DNA of 64,000 bases, from contig SAQG01000005.1 of the NCBI GenBank assembly GCA_004020315.1, positions 1-64,000 on the forward strand. Reading direction: 5' to 3'. Position numbers and translations under genes: made by a program. Positions 7,904-16,791 of this stretch are shown here, one piece after another. The stretch is from Mesorhizobium sp. (lineage in GTDB: Bacteria > Pseudomonadota > Alphaproteobacteria > Rhizobiales > Rhizobiaceae). Under the pieces are notes generated by a model. That model saw only the letters and a list, made by a program, of their open reading frames with translations. It had not been told where the DNA came from and did not search any database. Position 1 is the first letter of the stretch, and each line of letters starts with the position of its first letter.

Positions 7904-8314
7904 ATGGAGTGCCGTTCGATCGCTTTGGCCGCAGCGGCACTGCTGTTTTCAGTCATGTCCGCCCGTGCCGATGACGGCGCGCTTATCGGCCGCTGGTACG
8001 CGGCGCTGCTGGTCGCCGATCGTACCGAATTGTCGGACCTGCTTGCCGACGACGTCCGGATAAAGCTCGACGACCTCGGCGTCGTCCAGACCAAGCAGGA
8101 ATTCATCGCATCGATCGACGACTGGAAAGGCGCTGTCGCCGGGGCTGAAATCCGGCATCGGATCGAGAAGACCGAAGGCGGCGTCACCACGGTCGTCGCC
8201 TGCTATGATTTCCCCAACAACGACATGCTGATGCAGGAAACCTTCGCGATCGCCGACAACCGCATCACCGCCAGTTCGCAGGCGACGATCGCGGAAAACT
8301 GCGACGGCTACTGA
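7904..8314 (+). CDS. Exported SnoaL/NTF2-like protein
   Basis: 136 residues. An N-terminal signal peptide (ALAAAALLFSVMSARA, cut near residue 22) precedes a small alpha+beta domain, GRWYAALLVADRTELSDLLA, then strands ending FAIADNRITASSQATI. This is the layout of SnoaL-like/NTF2-fold proteins. No catalytic residues are recognisable, so a binding role is as likely as catalysis. It follows the carbonic anhydrase closely and is preceded by a GGAGG site. Confidence 0.75.
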   Translation: MECRSIALAAAALLFSVMSARADDGALIGRWYAALLVADRTELSDLLADDVRIKLDDLGVVQTKQEFIASIDDWKGAVAGAEIRHRIEKTEGGVTTVVACYDFPNNDMLMQETFAIADNRITASSQATIAENCDGY

Positions 8315-8404
8315 CCGAGTACCGGCCGCGATATTGCGTGCGGCAAGCCAGCGCCTTACATCGGTGATGATCCCGCCTTTCCCCGCTCCAGCGAAAGATT
8401 GCCC

Positions 8405-10459
8405 ATGCCGTCCACGAAAGCCGTCGACCTCGTCGCCCATCCGCTGACCACCTGGCAAGGGCCGCTCGGCCTACCCGATTTTTCCCGCATCGGCGACGGC
8501 GATTTTTCCGGGGTTTTCGATGCGGCGTTGAAGGCGCATGAGGCCGAGATCGAGGCGATATCAGGCAATGCCGAGACGCCGACCATCGAGAATACGCTCG
8601 CGGCGCTGGAGCTTGGCGGCGAGGCGCTCGACCATGTCTCGTCGATCTTCTGGTGCCGGGCCGGCGCCCACACCAACGAGGCGATCCAGGCGCTGGAGCG
8701 CGACATATCGCCAAAGATGTCGCGGCATTTCTCGGCGATTTCGATGAACGAGAGGCTGTTTGCCCGCATCGACGATCTCTACCAGCGCCGCGAAGCCCTG
8801 AAGCTCGACGCCGAAACGCTGCGGGTGCTGGAAAAGACCTGGAAAAATTTCGTCCGCTCCGGCGCCAAGCTCGACGCCGAAGGCAAGAAACGGCTGGCGA
8901 CGATCAATGAGGAACTGTCGTCGCTCGGCACGACGTTCGGCCAGAACCTGCTTGCCGACGAGCGCAACTGGGCGCTGTTCCTCGACGAGGCCGACCTTGC
9001 CGGCCTGCCGGAATTCCTGAGAAGCGCGATGGCGGAAGCCGCCGAGATGCGCGGCCAGAAGGGCCGCTATGCCGTCACCCTGTCGCGCTCCATCTACGAG
9101 CCGTTCTCGACCTTCTCCGAGCGCCGCGACCTGCGCGAGATCGCCTTCCGCGCCTTCACCATGCGCGGCCAGAATGGCGGCGCTACCGACAACACCGCCG
9201 TGGTGCGCGATATGCTGCGTCTGCGTGCCGAAAAGGCGAAGCTGCTCGGCTACGCTTCCTACGCAGCGCTGAAGCTCGACGACACCATGGCAAAGACGCC
9301 GGAGGCGGTGCATACGCTGCTCGATCCGGTGTGGGAAAAGGCGCTGGAAAAGGCCGCAAGCGACCAGGCCGAGTTGCAGCGGTTGGCTGCCGAGGCCGGC
9401 AGCAACGAAAAATTCGCCGCCTGGGACTGGCGCTTCTATCAGGAGAAGCTGCGCGCCGAGAAATTCGCCTTCGACGAGGCCGAGCTGAAGCCCTATCTGC
9501 AGCTCGACCGCATCATCGACGCCTGCTTCGATGTGGCGACACGATTGTTCGGCATTACCTTCGAGGAGAAGAAAGGCATCGCCACCTGGCATCCGGACGC
9601 ACGCGTTTTCATCGTCAGGAATGCCGACGGCAGCGAGCGTGGGCTGTTCCTGGCCGACTATTTCGCGCGGCCCTCGAAACGCTCCGGCGCCTGGATGAGC
9701 GCGCTGAAATCCGGCTACAAGCTTGGCCATGGCTCGAAGCCGGTCATCTACAACATCATGAATTTCGCCAAGCCGCCGGAGGGCGAGGCAGCACTTTTGT
9801 CGGTCGACGAGGCAAAGACCCTGTTCCACGAATTCGGTCATGCCCTGCATGGCATGCTGACCGAAGTCACCTGGCCGTCGGTCTCCGGCACCTCGGTCAG
9901 CCGCGATTTCGTCGAACTGCCCTCGCAGCTCTACGAACACTGGCTGACCGTGCCGGCGGTGCTGGAAAAGCATGCGCTGCATGTCAAGACTGGCAAGCCG
10001 ATGTCGAAGGCGCTGGTCGACAAGATGCTGGCGGCGCGCACCTTCGGCGCCGGCTTCGCCACGGTCGAGTTCACCGCCTCGGCGCTGGTCGACATGGCCT
10101 ACCACGCGCGGCCGGATGCGCCGGAAGAGCCCCTTCGTTTCGAAGCCGAAACGCTCGAGACGCTCAACATGCCCGACACCATCGCCATGCGCCATCGCAC
10201 CCCGCATTTCGGCCACATCTTTGCCGGCGACGGCTATTCGGCCGGCTACTATTCCTACATGTGGTCGGAGGTGCTCGACGCCGATGCCTTCGCCGCCTTC
10301 GAGGAGACGGGCGACCCGTTCAATCCGGTACTGGCCGAGCGGCTCAGGAAGAACATTTATGCCGCCGGCGGTTCCAAGGACCCCGAAGAGCTCTACACCG
10401 CCTTCCGCGGCAAGATGCCGTCGCCCGAAGCGATGATGGTCAAGCGCGGGCTGGTGTAG
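8405..10459 (+). CDS. M3-family oligopeptidase (Dcp/OpdA type)
   Basis: About 684 residues. It is a cytoplasmic zinc metallopeptidase that degrades short peptides. The zinc motif H475-E-F-G-H479 lies in LFHEFGHALHGMLT, and the distal glutamate region FVELPSQLYEHW and GYSAGYYSYMWSEVL are typical of M3 enzymes. Full length for the Dcp subfamily, with no damage visible. ATG 8405 is preferred over TTG 8399. Monocistronic; a short hairpin (10460-10477) follows the stop without a T-tract. Confidence 0.95.
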   Translation: MPSTKAVDLVAHPLTTWQGPLGLPDFSRIGDGDFSGVFDAALKAHEAEIEAISGNAETPTIENTLAALELGGEALDHVSSIFWCRAGAHTNEAIQALERDISPKMSRHFSAISMNERLFARIDDLYQRREALKLDAETLRVLEKTWKNFVRSGAKLDAEGKKRLATINEELSSLGTTFGQNLLADERNWALFLDEADLAGLPEFLRSAMAEAAEMRGQKGRYAVTLSRSIYEPFSTFSERRDLREIAFRAFTMRGQNGGATDNTAVVRDMLRLRAEKAKLLGYASYAALKLDDTMAKTPEAVHTLLDPVWEKALEKAASDQAELQRLAAEAGSNEKFAAWDWRFYQEKLRAEKFAFDEAELKPYLQLDRIIDACFDVATRLFGITFEEKKGIATWHPDARVFIVRNADGSERGLFLADYFARPSKRSGAWMSALKSGYKLGHGSKPVIYNIMNFAKPPEGEAALLSVDEAKTLFHEFGHALHGMLTEVTWPSVSGTSVSRDFVELPSQLYEHWLTVPAVLEKHALHVKTGKPMSKALVDKMLAARTFGAGFATVEFTASALVDMAYHARPDAPEEPLRFEAETLETLNMPDTIAMRHRTPHFGHIFAGDGYSAGYYSYMWSEVLDADAFAAFEETGDPFNPVLAERLRKNIYAAGGSKDPEELYTAFRGKMPSPEAMMVKRGLV

Positions 10460-10560
10460 GGACAGGCCCATCTGTCCGGGATTGCCGAGTTATCCATTGC
10501 CCGATCCATCCGGAGTAGCTTGCCAGGTTGGCCTCAGCGTCGTTGAGGCCGGCCGGCGTT

Positions 10561-10875
10561 TCAAGAGGCGTTGAGCGCCTCGATGCCTTTCGCCAGCATC
10601 GCCGGATCGCCAAGGACGTGCAGCGTGTTCAGCCGGGCCGCGCCGCCGGCGACCACCGAGACGGCCGATCGCGGCACTCCCAGCGCCTCGGCGACCAGCC
10701 GTTCGAGCGCCTGGTTGGCGGCGCCGTTTTCCGGCACGGCGCGGACGCGAGCCTTCAGGTGGCTTCGCCCGTCTGCCGAGATCTCGATGCCTTCGAGCCT
10801 GTCCATCGCCGCTTTCGGCGTCAGCCGGACGAACAGGTCGACGCCGTCGTCGCGCGAGCGGAGCAGCGCACTCAC
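10561..10875 (-). CDS. DUF167/YggU-family protein
   Basis: 104 residues. DUF167 hallmarks are LFVRLTPKAAMDRLEG near the start, LKARVRAVPENGAANQALERLVAEALGVP in the middle and SAVSVVAGGAARLNTLHVLG near the end. The small alpha/beta fold is conserved but has no assigned activity. It lies 12 bp downstream of the YggT gene on the same strand, the arrangement commonly seen for yggT-yggU. Confidence 0.92.
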   Translation of the reverse strand: MSALLRSRDDGVDLFVRLTPKAAMDRLEGIEISADGRSHLKARVRAVPENGAANQALERLVAEALGVPRSAVSVVAGGAARLNTLHVLGDPAMLAKGIEALNAS

Positions 10876-10887
10876 GGAATGGCCGGC

Positions 10888-11178
10888 TCAGACGACCAGC
10901 GGCGCCACCGTGGTGAGCAGGAACTGCCGGATGAAGAACAGGATCAGAAGCAGGATGATCGGCGAAATGTCGATGCCGCCGAGATCAGGCAGGAAGCGGC
11001 GGATCGGCCGCAGCGCTGGTTCGGTCAGCCGGAAGAGCATGTTGCTGACGCTATCGACGAACTGGTTGCGCGAGTTGACGACGTTGAAGGCGTAGAGCCA
11101 GGAGAAAATCGCCGAAGCGATGATGATCCACCAATAAAGGTCAAGCGCCAGGACAATGGTTTGAATGAGGGCTATCAT
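10888..11178 (-). CDS. YggT-family integral membrane protein
   Basis: 96 residues starting [20 protein letters not shown]. There are two hydrophobic stretches, near 5-27 and 68-90, with the conserved polar linker [27 protein letters not shown] between them. YggT proteins are linked to membrane or division-related functions, not precisely known. Start Met at 11178 is chosen over 11229 because the extra residues are polar and non-conserved. Forms a pair with the DUF167 gene. Confidence 0.93.
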   Translation of the reverse strand: MIALIQTIVLALDLYWWIIIASAIFSWLYAFNVVNSRNQFVDSVSNMLFRLTEPALRPIRRFLPDLGGIDISPIILLLILFFIRQFLLTTVAPLVV

Positions 11179-11339
11179 GCCGGTCTCCGATTGTTGCCGA
11201 CATGTAGCCATTGCAGGCGAAAGCGGCAAGAGCCGGCTTCCGCGACACGCCGGACCGGTGGCTGGCCGCGCGGCTTTTGGGTAAAACGCCGTCTTGACAG
11301 GAAACCGCGGCGCCCCATAAATGCGCCCATCCGCTGGAC

Positions 11340-11415
<76 letters not shown>

Positions 11416-11553
11416 GCGGGATATCTAAGCGATTGAAAAAGCAATTGCTTTTCGCGGCATATTTTGGTGTCCCCGCTTCCATCCCCATTTCAGCTGTTCG
11501 TGCCCGGCCAATTGGCCTCTACTGGGTCGGGAAAAGAATTCCCACCGAAAGGC

Positions 11554-11685
11554 TCCCAGTGTTCCTCCACTGTTCTCAGTGGTGATGGCGCCGAGGCTTC
11601 ATCTGCATATCCAACTGTTCCGCAACTGTTTTCAGTTGGCTGTGGCGTAGGCAAATCCCACTGTTCGGCCACTGTTCTCAGTGGG
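11554..11685. repeat. Three hairpin units with compensatory base changes
   Basis: Unit 1 has CCACTG-TTCT-CAGTGG (11567-11582). Unit 2 has CAACTG-TTTT-CAGTTG (11623-11638). Unit 3 has CCACTG-TTCT-CAGTGGG (11669-11685). In units 2 and 3 a second copy of the left arm (CCAACTG at 11611, CCCACTG at 11657) lies 5-6 bases further upstream, so the right arm could pair with either copy. Unit 2 changes both arms together (C to A and G to T), which keeps pairing. The whole stretch 11416-12006 has no convincing gene. Confidence 0.75.
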
Positions 11686-12006
11686 TAAGCCGTTATGCAA
11701 GCCGGGCCTGCACCAGAGCACGTGCGGATCGGCGCATCGCTTCATCACAATGAAGGGCGACATTCGCGGGCGTCTACGGAATCATCCTGTCCGGGGGTAA
11801 AATGGGCAACACCGCGGATGGCAGCCGTAGTAGGTGTTTACAGATGCCCGGAATCCACCTTGGGCCCATGTGATGGAAGGGTGATGGAAGGGGCGAAAGG
11901 CAGCTGCGTTCGCAGAGAACCTTTACCGCGAAGGTGGCTATTCAGCCGGACTTTGACATGTGCCGGTCCCCGCTAGGTAAGCGGCGATCTTGAGGAGCCT
12001 CTCATC

Positions 12007-13401
12007 ATGAAGATTTCGTCCACAGTCGCGGTTGCCGTCATCGCCGCCGCGGGAGTCAGCATTACCAGCGCCGCGCAACTCAAGGAGGATGTGCAAACGC
12101 CGCCCGGCGAGCATGAGGTGGCTTTACGCCGCGAATTGGCCGCAGCACGAGCGGAGCTAGAGGCTATGCAGCGCAGGGCACGTGACGCAAGCGCCCAGGC
12201 ACACGCACTGGCAAACACGGCGGCTAAGCAAGCACAAGCCCTAAAAGAGCAGCAGCAAATAGACGAAGCGCTGGAGGCGGCGCAGCGCGTTATCGAAGGC
12301 TATAGGGCCGAAGCCATTCTCTGGGGCCGCGAGAAGACCGCCGGAGCCCACCCCTCTATTGAAGCCTCTCAGGTCGCTGCGAAGCGAGCGCTTGATGAGG
12401 AGAGGCACAAGGTTGAACGCTTGGAACAAGAACTCACCACGGCTCGCCAAACTATCGACGCTCTTATGACAGCCGCAAACCTGACCGCGGGAGTGAGCAT
12501 TGCCAGCGCCGCACAACTCAAGGAGGGTGTGCAAACGCCGCCCGGCGAACATGAAGTGGCTTTACGCCGCGAATTGGCCGCAGCACGAGCCGAGCTAGAG
12601 GTTATGCAGCGCGGGGCACGCGACGCAAGCGCCCAGGCACACGCGCTGGCAAACACGGCGGCTAAGCAAGAACAAGCCCTAAAAGAGCAGCAGCAAATAG
12701 CCGAAGCGCTGGAGGCGGCGCAGCGCGTTATCGAAGGCTATAGGGCCGAAGCCATTCTCTGGGGCCGCGAGAAGGCCGCCGGAGCGCACCCCTCTCAGGT
12801 TGCCGCGAAGCGAGCGCTTGATGAGGAGAGGCATAAGGTTGAACGCTTGGAACAAGAACTCACCACGGCTCGCCAAACTATCGACGCTCTTAAGACAGCC
12901 GCAAACCTGGCCACGGTCGAGAAGACCAACGCCATGAAGGACCGATCGGTGGCCGAGACCGCTCTAAAGCAAGCTGGAGAAGCACTCGAACTGGAACGCG
13001 AACGAGCAGATTCAGCTGTACGCGACCTCGATATTGTTCGCAAGGAACGCGACGCTTTAAAGCAGAACTCGATGGAATTGAGTGCGGCGCTGGACCAAGA
13101 GCGTGAAAAGGCTATCGGTCTAGCCCGCAGCCTCAGTGCCGCGCGTGAGGCAATTGACGTCGTCAAGGGTAAACGTCGCACTGCGGCTGTGGAGCGCGCG
13201 CCGAAAGCACGTACCCCCGCGAGTGCACTTGCAAGTACTTTATCGCGTTCGGGCGTCCAACCAGCCCGTAAACCGGGCTTGCCGAAAAAACAGAAAGTGA
13301 AGGTCCAAAGGTCACCGCAACTTGTTCTGCCGGCAACCATCGCTCTTCCCGCCTCATTGCTCCCAACGCGACCACCGAAAAAGCTCGACCCGCGCCAGTG
13401 A
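12007..13401 (+). CDS. Exported coiled-coil protein with internal tandem duplication
   Basis: 464 residues, family not recognised. An N-terminal signal-like segment (MKISSTVAVAVIAAAGVSIT) is followed by alanine-, glutamate- and arginine-rich heptads predicted to form a long coiled coil. A unit of about 146 residues is present twice (DNA 12061-12486 and 12499-12912). The second copy lacks four residues (SIEA). A third, diverged coiled region follows (ERERADSAVRDLDIVRKERD), then a basic, proline-rich tail (KPGLPKKQKVKVQRS). Start ATG 12007 has GAGG upstream. Its role may be structural, but that is inference. Confidence 0.8.
   Translation: MKISSTVAVAVIAAAGVSITSAAQLKEDVQTPPGEHEVALRRELAAARAELEAMQRRARDASAQAHALANTAAKQAQALKEQQQIDEALEAAQRVIEGYRAEAILWGREKTAGAHPSIEASQVAAKRALDEERHKVERLEQELTTARQTIDALMTAANLTAGVSIASAAQLKEGVQTPPGEHEVALRRELAAARAELEVMQRGARDASAQAHALANTAAKQEQALKEQQQIAEALEAAQRVIEGYRAEAILWGREKAAGAHPSQVAAKRALDEERHKVERLEQELTTARQTIDALKTAANLATVEKTNAMKDRSVAETALKQAGEALELERERADSAVRDLDIVRKERDALKQNSMELSAALDQEREKAIGLARSLSAAREAIDVVKGKRRTAAVERAPKARTPASALASTLSRSGVQPARKPGLPKKQKVKVQRSPQLVLPATIALPASLLPTRPPKKLDPRQ
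12061..12912. repeat. Tandem internal duplication, unit of about 430 bp
   Basis: 12061-12486 and 12499-12912 match closely. The offset is 438 at the start and 426 after a 12-base difference at 12355-12366. Most differences are isolated single bases, so the duplication looks recent relative to the diverged third coiled region. Confidence 0.85.
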
Positions 13402-13441
13402 AGGACCAGTGAGCGAATGTATGCCACAGCGGAGTATGACA

Positions 13442-14230
13442 ATGAAAAAGTACGTCGCAGCCGCGTTGACGATCGGGATCGCAATCGGGCCTGCCTCGGC
13501 TCGTGACAAAGGTATAGGCGGTAACGTCGGCGGTCTCGGGGTCGGTGCTGGCGTGAGCGTCGGTTCGCAAGGCGCATCTGTGGGGGCGAGCGCGAGCGTC
13601 GGCGGTCTCGGGGCCGGTGCTGGCGTGAGCGCCGGTTCGCAAGGCGCATCTGTGGGGGCGGGCGCGAGCGTCGGCGGTACCCGGGTCGGTGCTGGAGTGA
13701 GCGCCGGTTCGCAAGGCGCATCTGTGGGGGTGGGCGCGAGCGTCGGCGGCAACGTCGGTAACACAAGCGGAAGCGCTTCGACCGGTATCGGCGTGGGCGT
13801 TGATCCGTCCGCCCAAAACCGATCGGCTACCGTTCCGGGTAGTCCGGCCGCAGTCACGACAGCCACTGCCTCTGCCAAGACCGCCAGGCAATCGAAGCTC
13901 CTGCCGCCCGTCCTCAGGCCTTCCAAAGCCGGTGAGGGCGACTCCACCAAGGGGTATCCCTTTGGATCTCTGGGACCACTGAAAGCGATACCCGGTACGC
14001 CAGCTGCGGTCGTTCAAGCCTGCCGCGCGGCGATCATGTCCGCTGCGACGCCGCTTGGCGCCGTCAGTATCCACGCGGTAAGCGCAGGTGCCTTGCGTCA
14101 ACTTCGGGGTGCACTCACGGCGCCGATCAAAGTGCGAATAGACTACGCAAGACAAGGCGGCATCGAAGTTCGGCAGGCGCGAGTCGGCTGTCGCCTCGAC
14201 GCGGCGGGCAGGGTCACCGCAGTGATATAG
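13442..14230 (+). CDS. Exported glycine-rich tandem-repeat protein, unknown family
   Basis: 262 residues from ATG 13442, which has GGAG 7 nt upstream. A signal peptide (MKKYVAAALTIGIAIGPASA) precedes three tandem repeats of about 26 residues built on GVGAGVSxGSQGASVGxxAS (residues about 30-110). A Ser/Thr/Pro linker follows, then a compact C-terminal domain (AVVQACRAAIMSAATPLGAV to VGCRLDAAGRVTAVI) with two cysteines that could pair. It lies 40 bp after the coiled-coil gene and may share its transcript. A surface or matrix role is plausible but unproven. Confidence 0.78.
   Translation: MKKYVAAALTIGIAIGPASARDKGIGGNVGGLGVGAGVSVGSQGASVGASASVGGLGAGAGVSAGSQGASVGAGASVGGTRVGAGVSAGSQGASVGVGASVGGNVGNTSGSASTGIGVGVDPSAQNRSATVPGSPAAVTTATASAKTARQSKLLPPVLRPSKAGEGDSTKGYPFGSLGPLKAIPGTPAAVVQACRAAIMSAATPLGAVSIHAVSAGALRQLRGALTAPIKVRIDYARQGGIEVRQARVGCRLDAAGRVTAVI
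13524..13770 (+). repeat. Three tandem repeats of about 78 bp inside the Gly-rich gene
   Basis: Each unit contains GGTTCGCAAGGCGCATCTGT followed by a GGGGGCG-rich spacer and a GCGAGCGTCGGCGG block. The units begin near 13530, 13608 and 13686. They differ by a handful of substitutions, and such arrays are prone to copy-number change. Confidence 0.8.
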
Positions 14231-14283
14231 CACCAAGCCTGTCAGGCAGTTTTCGAAATCCGAGGACAATGCGCCGGCAACCT

Positions 14284-14464
14284 ATCTCGCTCACCCTGTC
14301 GCCGCAGGGCGTGCGCAACGTGCTGGTCGACAATATCGGCTCCACCGCCTTGACCAGGTCGGCTGCATCGGCCAGCGTGACGCCGTGCTGGCGGTCTCTT
14401 TCAGCCCTACAACTCGATCCCGCCGGACCTTGTCGTTCAGGAGGAGGAATGGAGCTTCGGTTAG
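14284..14464 (+). pseudogene. Remnant of an RpiR/SIS-type transcriptional regulator
   Basis: Three successive reading frames contain pieces that join into one SIS-domain-like strand. LSPQGVRNVLVDNIGSTA comes first, then DQVGCIGQRDAVLAVSFSP in another frame, then FQPYNSIPPDLVV in the third, which stops at 14464. This order (sugar-binding strand, then a D-x-V-L-A-V-S-F-x-P-Y-like strand) is what the C-terminal half of RpiR-family regulators looks like. Two frameshifts and loss of both ends make it non-functional. RpiR regulators usually control adjacent sugar operons, which fits the locus downstream. Confidence 0.5.
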
Positions 14465-15231
14465 AAGGCAAGGTGGTGCTGGTCACCGGTGCGACGCAAG
14501 GCATTGGCCGGGCGATCGCCGAGACGCTGGCGCGTTCTGGCGCAGGTGGCCTGCTGGTCACCGGCCGCGAGCCCGCACGCGGCAACGAAGTGGCGACGTC
14601 GCTCTCCCAGGCAGGCACGCCAACCGCATTTGTCGCCGCCGATCTGGCTGATACCACGGCGCCGGGGCGACTGGTGGACGAATGCGTCGGTCGATTTGGG
14701 CGTATCGACGCGCTGGTCAACGCCGCCGGCCTGACCAACCGCGCCTCGTTTCTCGATGCCGACCTCGACGACTGGGCGGCGCTGTTTGCCGTCAACGCGC
14801 GGGCGCCCTTCTTCCTGATGCAGGCAGCCATCACTCAGATGCGCAAACAGGGTCAAGGCGGCGCCATCGTCAACATCCTGTCGATCAACGCGCATTGCGG
14901 CTCGCCCGAACTTGCCGTCTATTCCGCCACAAAGGGCGCGCTCGCTACGCTGACCCGCAACGCCGCCAACGCGCACCGTTTCGACCGCATCCGCGTCAAC
15001 GGCATCAACGTCGGCTGGACCGACACGCCGGCCGAACGCATCATGCAGGCCGAGACGCTGGGGCATGGCCCGGGCTGGATCGACGCGGCCAACGCGTCGC
15101 AGCCTTTCGGGCGCCTGCTGGCCGCCGACGAGGTGGCCAACCTCGCCGTCTTCCTGCTCTCCGACGCCGCCGGGCCGATGACCGGCGCCCTGATCGACCA
15201 GGAGCAATGGGTCGTAGGGGCGAACCGGTGA
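14449..15231 (+). CDS. Short-chain dehydrogenase/reductase (polyol or sugar)
   Basis: 260 residues. The Rossmann motif TGATQGIGRAIAET is near residues 13-26, NAAG follows at about 90, and the catalytic Tyr and Lys are in YSATKGA. The C-terminus includes NVGWTDTPAER. Such enzymes oxidise or reduce sugar alcohols with NAD(P). Start ATG 14449 has a strong GGAGGAGGA site. The stop overlaps the next gene's GTG (GTGA). First intact gene of a polyol catabolism/uptake cluster. Confidence 0.92.
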   Translation: MELRLEGKVVLVTGATQGIGRAIAETLARSGAGGLLVTGREPARGNEVATSLSQAGTPTAFVAADLADTTAPGRLVDECVGRFGRIDALVNAAGLTNRASFLDADLDDWAALFAVNARAPFFLMQAAITQMRKQGQGGAIVNILSINAHCGSPELAVYSATKGALATLTRNAANAHRFDRIRVNGINVGWTDTPAERIMQAETLGHGPGWIDAANASQPFGRLLAADEVANLAVFLLSDAAGPMTGALIDQEQWVVGANR

Positions 15232-16763
15232 AGGCTGCTTCGCTCGAAACGCTGGACCAAACGCTGCTTAGCCGGCTTCCTTCCGCCGTCCAAAAACCGT
15301 CCTACGACCGGACAGCACTTACCCCGGGGATGGCCCATATCGGCGTCGGCGCCTTCCACCGCTGCCACCAGGCGGAATACACCGACGACCTTCTGTCGCG
15401 CCGTTTCGATCGCTGGGGCGTGGTCGGCATCAACATCCGCGCTCCACACCTGTCGGACACGCTGGGCCGGCAAGGCGGGCTCTACACGCGCCTGATCCGG
15501 GAGGACACCAAAGTTGAGGCGCGCGTCATCGGCAGCATCGTCTCGGTCGTCGACAGCCAGGAGAGTGCGGCGCCAGCGCTCGACGTGCTGGCTTCCGCCG
15601 ACATCGAGATGGTCACGCTGACCGTGACGGAGAAAGGCTATTGCCACATTCCATCCAGCGGCGAGCTGGACGTGGATCACCCGGATATTGTCCACGATCT
15701 CGCCAATCCGCTGATACCGCGGAGCGTGCCGGGCATTCTGGCGCGGGCGCTTGAGCGGCGCATGGCCTCGCACGGGCGCCCGGTGACGCTGCTCTCCTGC
15801 GACAACATCCCGACCAACGGCGTCATCCTGGCCAATGTGGTGCAGGCGATTGCCGGGCAGCGCGGTGATGGTCTGGCGGACTGGATCGCCGTCAACGTCG
15901 CCTTTCCCTCGGCTATGGTCGATCGCATCGCGCCAGCGCCCTCTGAGGCCGACATCGAGACCGTGGAGCAGCGTTTCGGCTATCGCGATGCCGCCGTCGT
16001 CGTCGGCGAGCCGTTCCGGTAGTGGGTGATCGAACAAAAGTTCGCCGGCCGCGTGCCGCGATGGGATCTGGTCGGGGCAAGCTTCGTCGACGACGTCACG
16101 CCGTTCGAGCACCTCAAGATGCGGGTGCTCAACGGCGCCCAGACGACGCTTGCCACTCTCGGCGTGCTGGCCGGCCTCGAGCACACGTCGGATGCCATCG
16201 CCGATCCGCTGCTGGCCACCTTCGTTCGGCGCATGCTGGTCGAAGAGACGCTGCCGACTCTGATGGCGGTGCCCGGCGTCTCGCCGCAGGCTTATGTCGA
16301 GCAAAGCCTCGCACGTCTGCGGAATACGGCGATCCGCCATCGCAATCACCAGATCGCCACCGACGGCTCACAGAAGATCGTGCAGCGGCTTCTCAACCCG
16401 ATCCGCGAGCGGTTGCGCCGCGACGAAAGCATCGCCCTCTTGTCGGTGCCAGTCGCAGGCTGGACGGCCTATCTTATCCGTTTCTCGGCACGGTTCGGCA
16501 GGCGCTGGCCGGTGTCCGACCCTTACGGCGACAGGATCGCCGGCATTGCCGAGGCGACTGGCGGCGACATGAAAGCGCTGGCCCGAGGGATTCTCGCCAT
16601 CGACACGATCTTCGATCCGGAGCTTGCCGCAAATGGCGATTTCCGCACCGCTGTCACAGCCGCTCTCGACGGCCTGCTCAGCGACGATCCGATGGCGTTC
16701 ATCAGACAGGTTTGCGCTTTGCCGGCGGCCGCACGGTTGAAGCGGCCCGCACAATCGGCATAG
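15228..16763 (+). pseudogene. Mannitol-dehydrogenase-family oxidoreductase interrupted by an in-frame amber stop
   Basis: Read through one TAG at 16020-16022, this is a single frame of about 511 codons matching long-chain polyol dehydrogenases (mannitol dehydrogenase/fructuronate reductase group). GVGAFHRCHQAEYTDDLL lies near the N-terminus, then CDNIPTNG, VNVAFPSAMVDRI, and after the stop WVIEQKFAGR and the helical C-terminal domain. The stop falls in a conserved GEPFR-x-WVIE context where a Gln (CAG) is expected, so a single C-to-T change explains it. No frameshift is present. Start is GTG 15228. The gene is probably inactive unless suppressed, or the base is an error. Confidence 0.85.
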
Positions 16764-16791
16764 TAGATCGCCACGACCAGGGGAGGGCAAC

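Noticed and set aside
8561..10471. A 636-codon open frame on the minus strand
   Set aside because: It is exactly antisense to the M3 peptidase gene and reads as His/Arg/Gly-rich composition typical of GC-rich shadows.
11554..11685. CRISPR array
   Set aside because: Units are hairpins with changing stems at irregular spacing, not constant repeats with unique spacers, and no cas gene is present.
11695..11976. A 93-codon frame after the hairpin array
   Set aside because: No ribosome-binding site, odd composition and no recognisable motif; treated as chance.
14682..15227. N-terminal extension of the polyol dehydrogenase frame
   Set aside because: It is the out-of-frame reading of the upstream SDR gene; the true start is GTG 15228.
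16020..16022. Programmed amber recoding (pyrrolysine)
   Set aside because: The position is expected to be Gln by family context and no pyl genes are in view; a nonsense mutation is simpler.
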